Positions 62,989 through 64,000 of a DNA stretch of 64,000 nucleotides are shown here, in pieces. The DNA is from Membranipora membranacea (taxonomy: Eukaryota; Bryozoa; Gymnolaemata; Cheilostomatida; Membraniporidae). The translations under genes and the position numbers were made by a program. Position 1 is the first letter of the stretch. Every line of letters begins with the position of its first letter. Under the pieces are notes generated by a model. It saw only the letters and a program-made list of their open reading frames with translations, did not search any database and was not told where the DNA came from. Location of the stretch: contig OU612068.1 of NCBI GenBank assembly GCA_914767715.1, positions 8,310,001 through 8,374,000 on the forward strand, read 5' to 3'.

Positions 62989-64000
62989 CTGCTCTCGGCC
63001 TGTCTCATTGACCCTCACTTGGAAGGTCAAGATAGCCATTCATGCATGCATACAGCCTGCTGCTGTGCGCTGATGATACTCATTAAATAATGTCTAATAA
63101 TGATGAGCGATGGCCATCATGACAGAATCTTCTGTGTTGAGTACTCTTAACATCTCTGGTTTCTCACGCCTATCTTAGTCCTATTCACACCAATATTTTC
63201 TAAGATATTGATAAATGGGTTCATTGCTTCAAATTTGTACCGGCGCTTTGTTGCGCAATGTTTGAAATTTCTGATTTTGTTATTTATAAAATGTCAAAGT
63301 GTTGATTATGAATGTCAGATTTAGACGTGTATTCCTCTGCAGCGGAGATTACACTTTTAAAAATCAGATCATAGCAATTGACTCATGACTCACATAGTCC
63401 AACAACCGCAGGTAACAATACTACCTGTAGTATTCTATATACTGACTTGTAATCCACGCTGTAAATAATTCATTCCACAATCACGGCATGCACAGAGGAA
63501 TTGACTATTCATACTGTTATGCAACTGATACGACTAATTATGTAAAGGACCTTGGTGTAGTAACGTGTAATAGTGTCTGATACTTGGCGATCATAATTTC
63601 AGAACACCCAGGTTGGCAAGGATTACTGGCGTGATCTGCTGTATGTATCAGATAAATCATGCCAGTGGTCATTGGCATAATCATTTATAGTGCTGTGCGT
63701 TTCAATTACCATCACGACAAATAAGGCCCTTTTAATCTTGAAGTGCTCGCCATTGTGTTTTAATTCGTAATGATAGTCATTAACCCCTGGTGACAAAATG
63801 GTCTGTCATTCAAAAATCAAGGCTCTTACCTCCCAACACAGGCAGAGTTTGAGCACTTAAAATAACCTTGAACTTACCTGACCAACAATTCTCTGAATGG
63901 AACAATTTTTTTTTACCTCAGCCTCAAATCTGGATTAACTGGTCAAGAGAAAGTCAAGGAGCTTCAGAAATGAACTTCTATATCAATTGGCAATTCAAGA
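62989..64000. other. Probable intron of the ADAM-like gene
   Basis: No further exon with M12B features was recognised up to the window edge. Confidence 0.5.

Overview
This is AT-rich nuclear DNA from an invertebrate animal. The genes are split by GT-AG introns of about 150 to 2,600 bases. Several are animal-specific or animal-typical: GLG1/MG-160, BRPF, an M12B-protease prodomain, C-type lectin, PAN/apple and Ig domains. I cannot name the phylum from the sequence. Lineage assignment would need a tree built from the DARS2, BRPF or CIAO1 proteins.

Four genes could be rebuilt with unbroken reading frames across every splice junction. (1) CIAO1, + strand, 16221-19058, 6 exons, 336 aa: WD40 platform of cytosolic Fe-S protein assembly. 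(2) GLG1, - strand, 20906-37686, 24 exons, 1254 aa: Golgi cysteine-rich sialoglycoprotein with an unusual Gln/Asn-rich N-terminus. (3) DARS2, + strand, 40653-42912, 2 exons, 640 aa: mitochondrial aspartyl-tRNA synthetase. (4) A BRPF-family chromatin scaffold, - strand, 43404-60765, 24 exons, 1197 aa: C2H2 finger, PHD/zinc knuckle/ePHD, bromodomain and PWWP. CIAO1 and GLG1 are tail to tail, as are DARS2 and BRPF. GLG1 and DARS2 are head to head across about 3 kb. BRPF is head to head with the first exons of an ADAM/ADAMTS-like gene that starts at 62234 and runs off the right edge.

The left 15 kb holds fragments: the last exon of a C-type lectin gene (215-432), a PAN/apple exon with an in-frame stop (3116-3385), and Ig-superfamily exons (12271-12371, 13180 onward, possibly 14544-14659). 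Between them lies a repeat-rich stretch of about 8 kb. It contains two large foldback structures, at about 5578-7405 and 7958-11999. The second encloses degraded non-LTR retrotransposon coding traces and is split in one arm by an insertion of about 860 bases carrying a 9-bp minisatellite.

Other notable non-coding content: minisatellites of 7, 9, 11, 12 and 22 bp, three of them inside GLG1 introns and two of those touching or nearly touching splice donors; two intronic foldback elements (22624-22914 and 51303-51838); a 95-bp near-perfect intronic hairpin (53840-53934); a tRNA-derived SINE next to the first BRPF donor; and short palindromes shared between distant sites. I found no coherent undescribed multi-gene system. 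The unusual material is repeat architecture plus a few gene-structure oddities. The four housekeeping genes act in separate pathways and are not a functional cluster.
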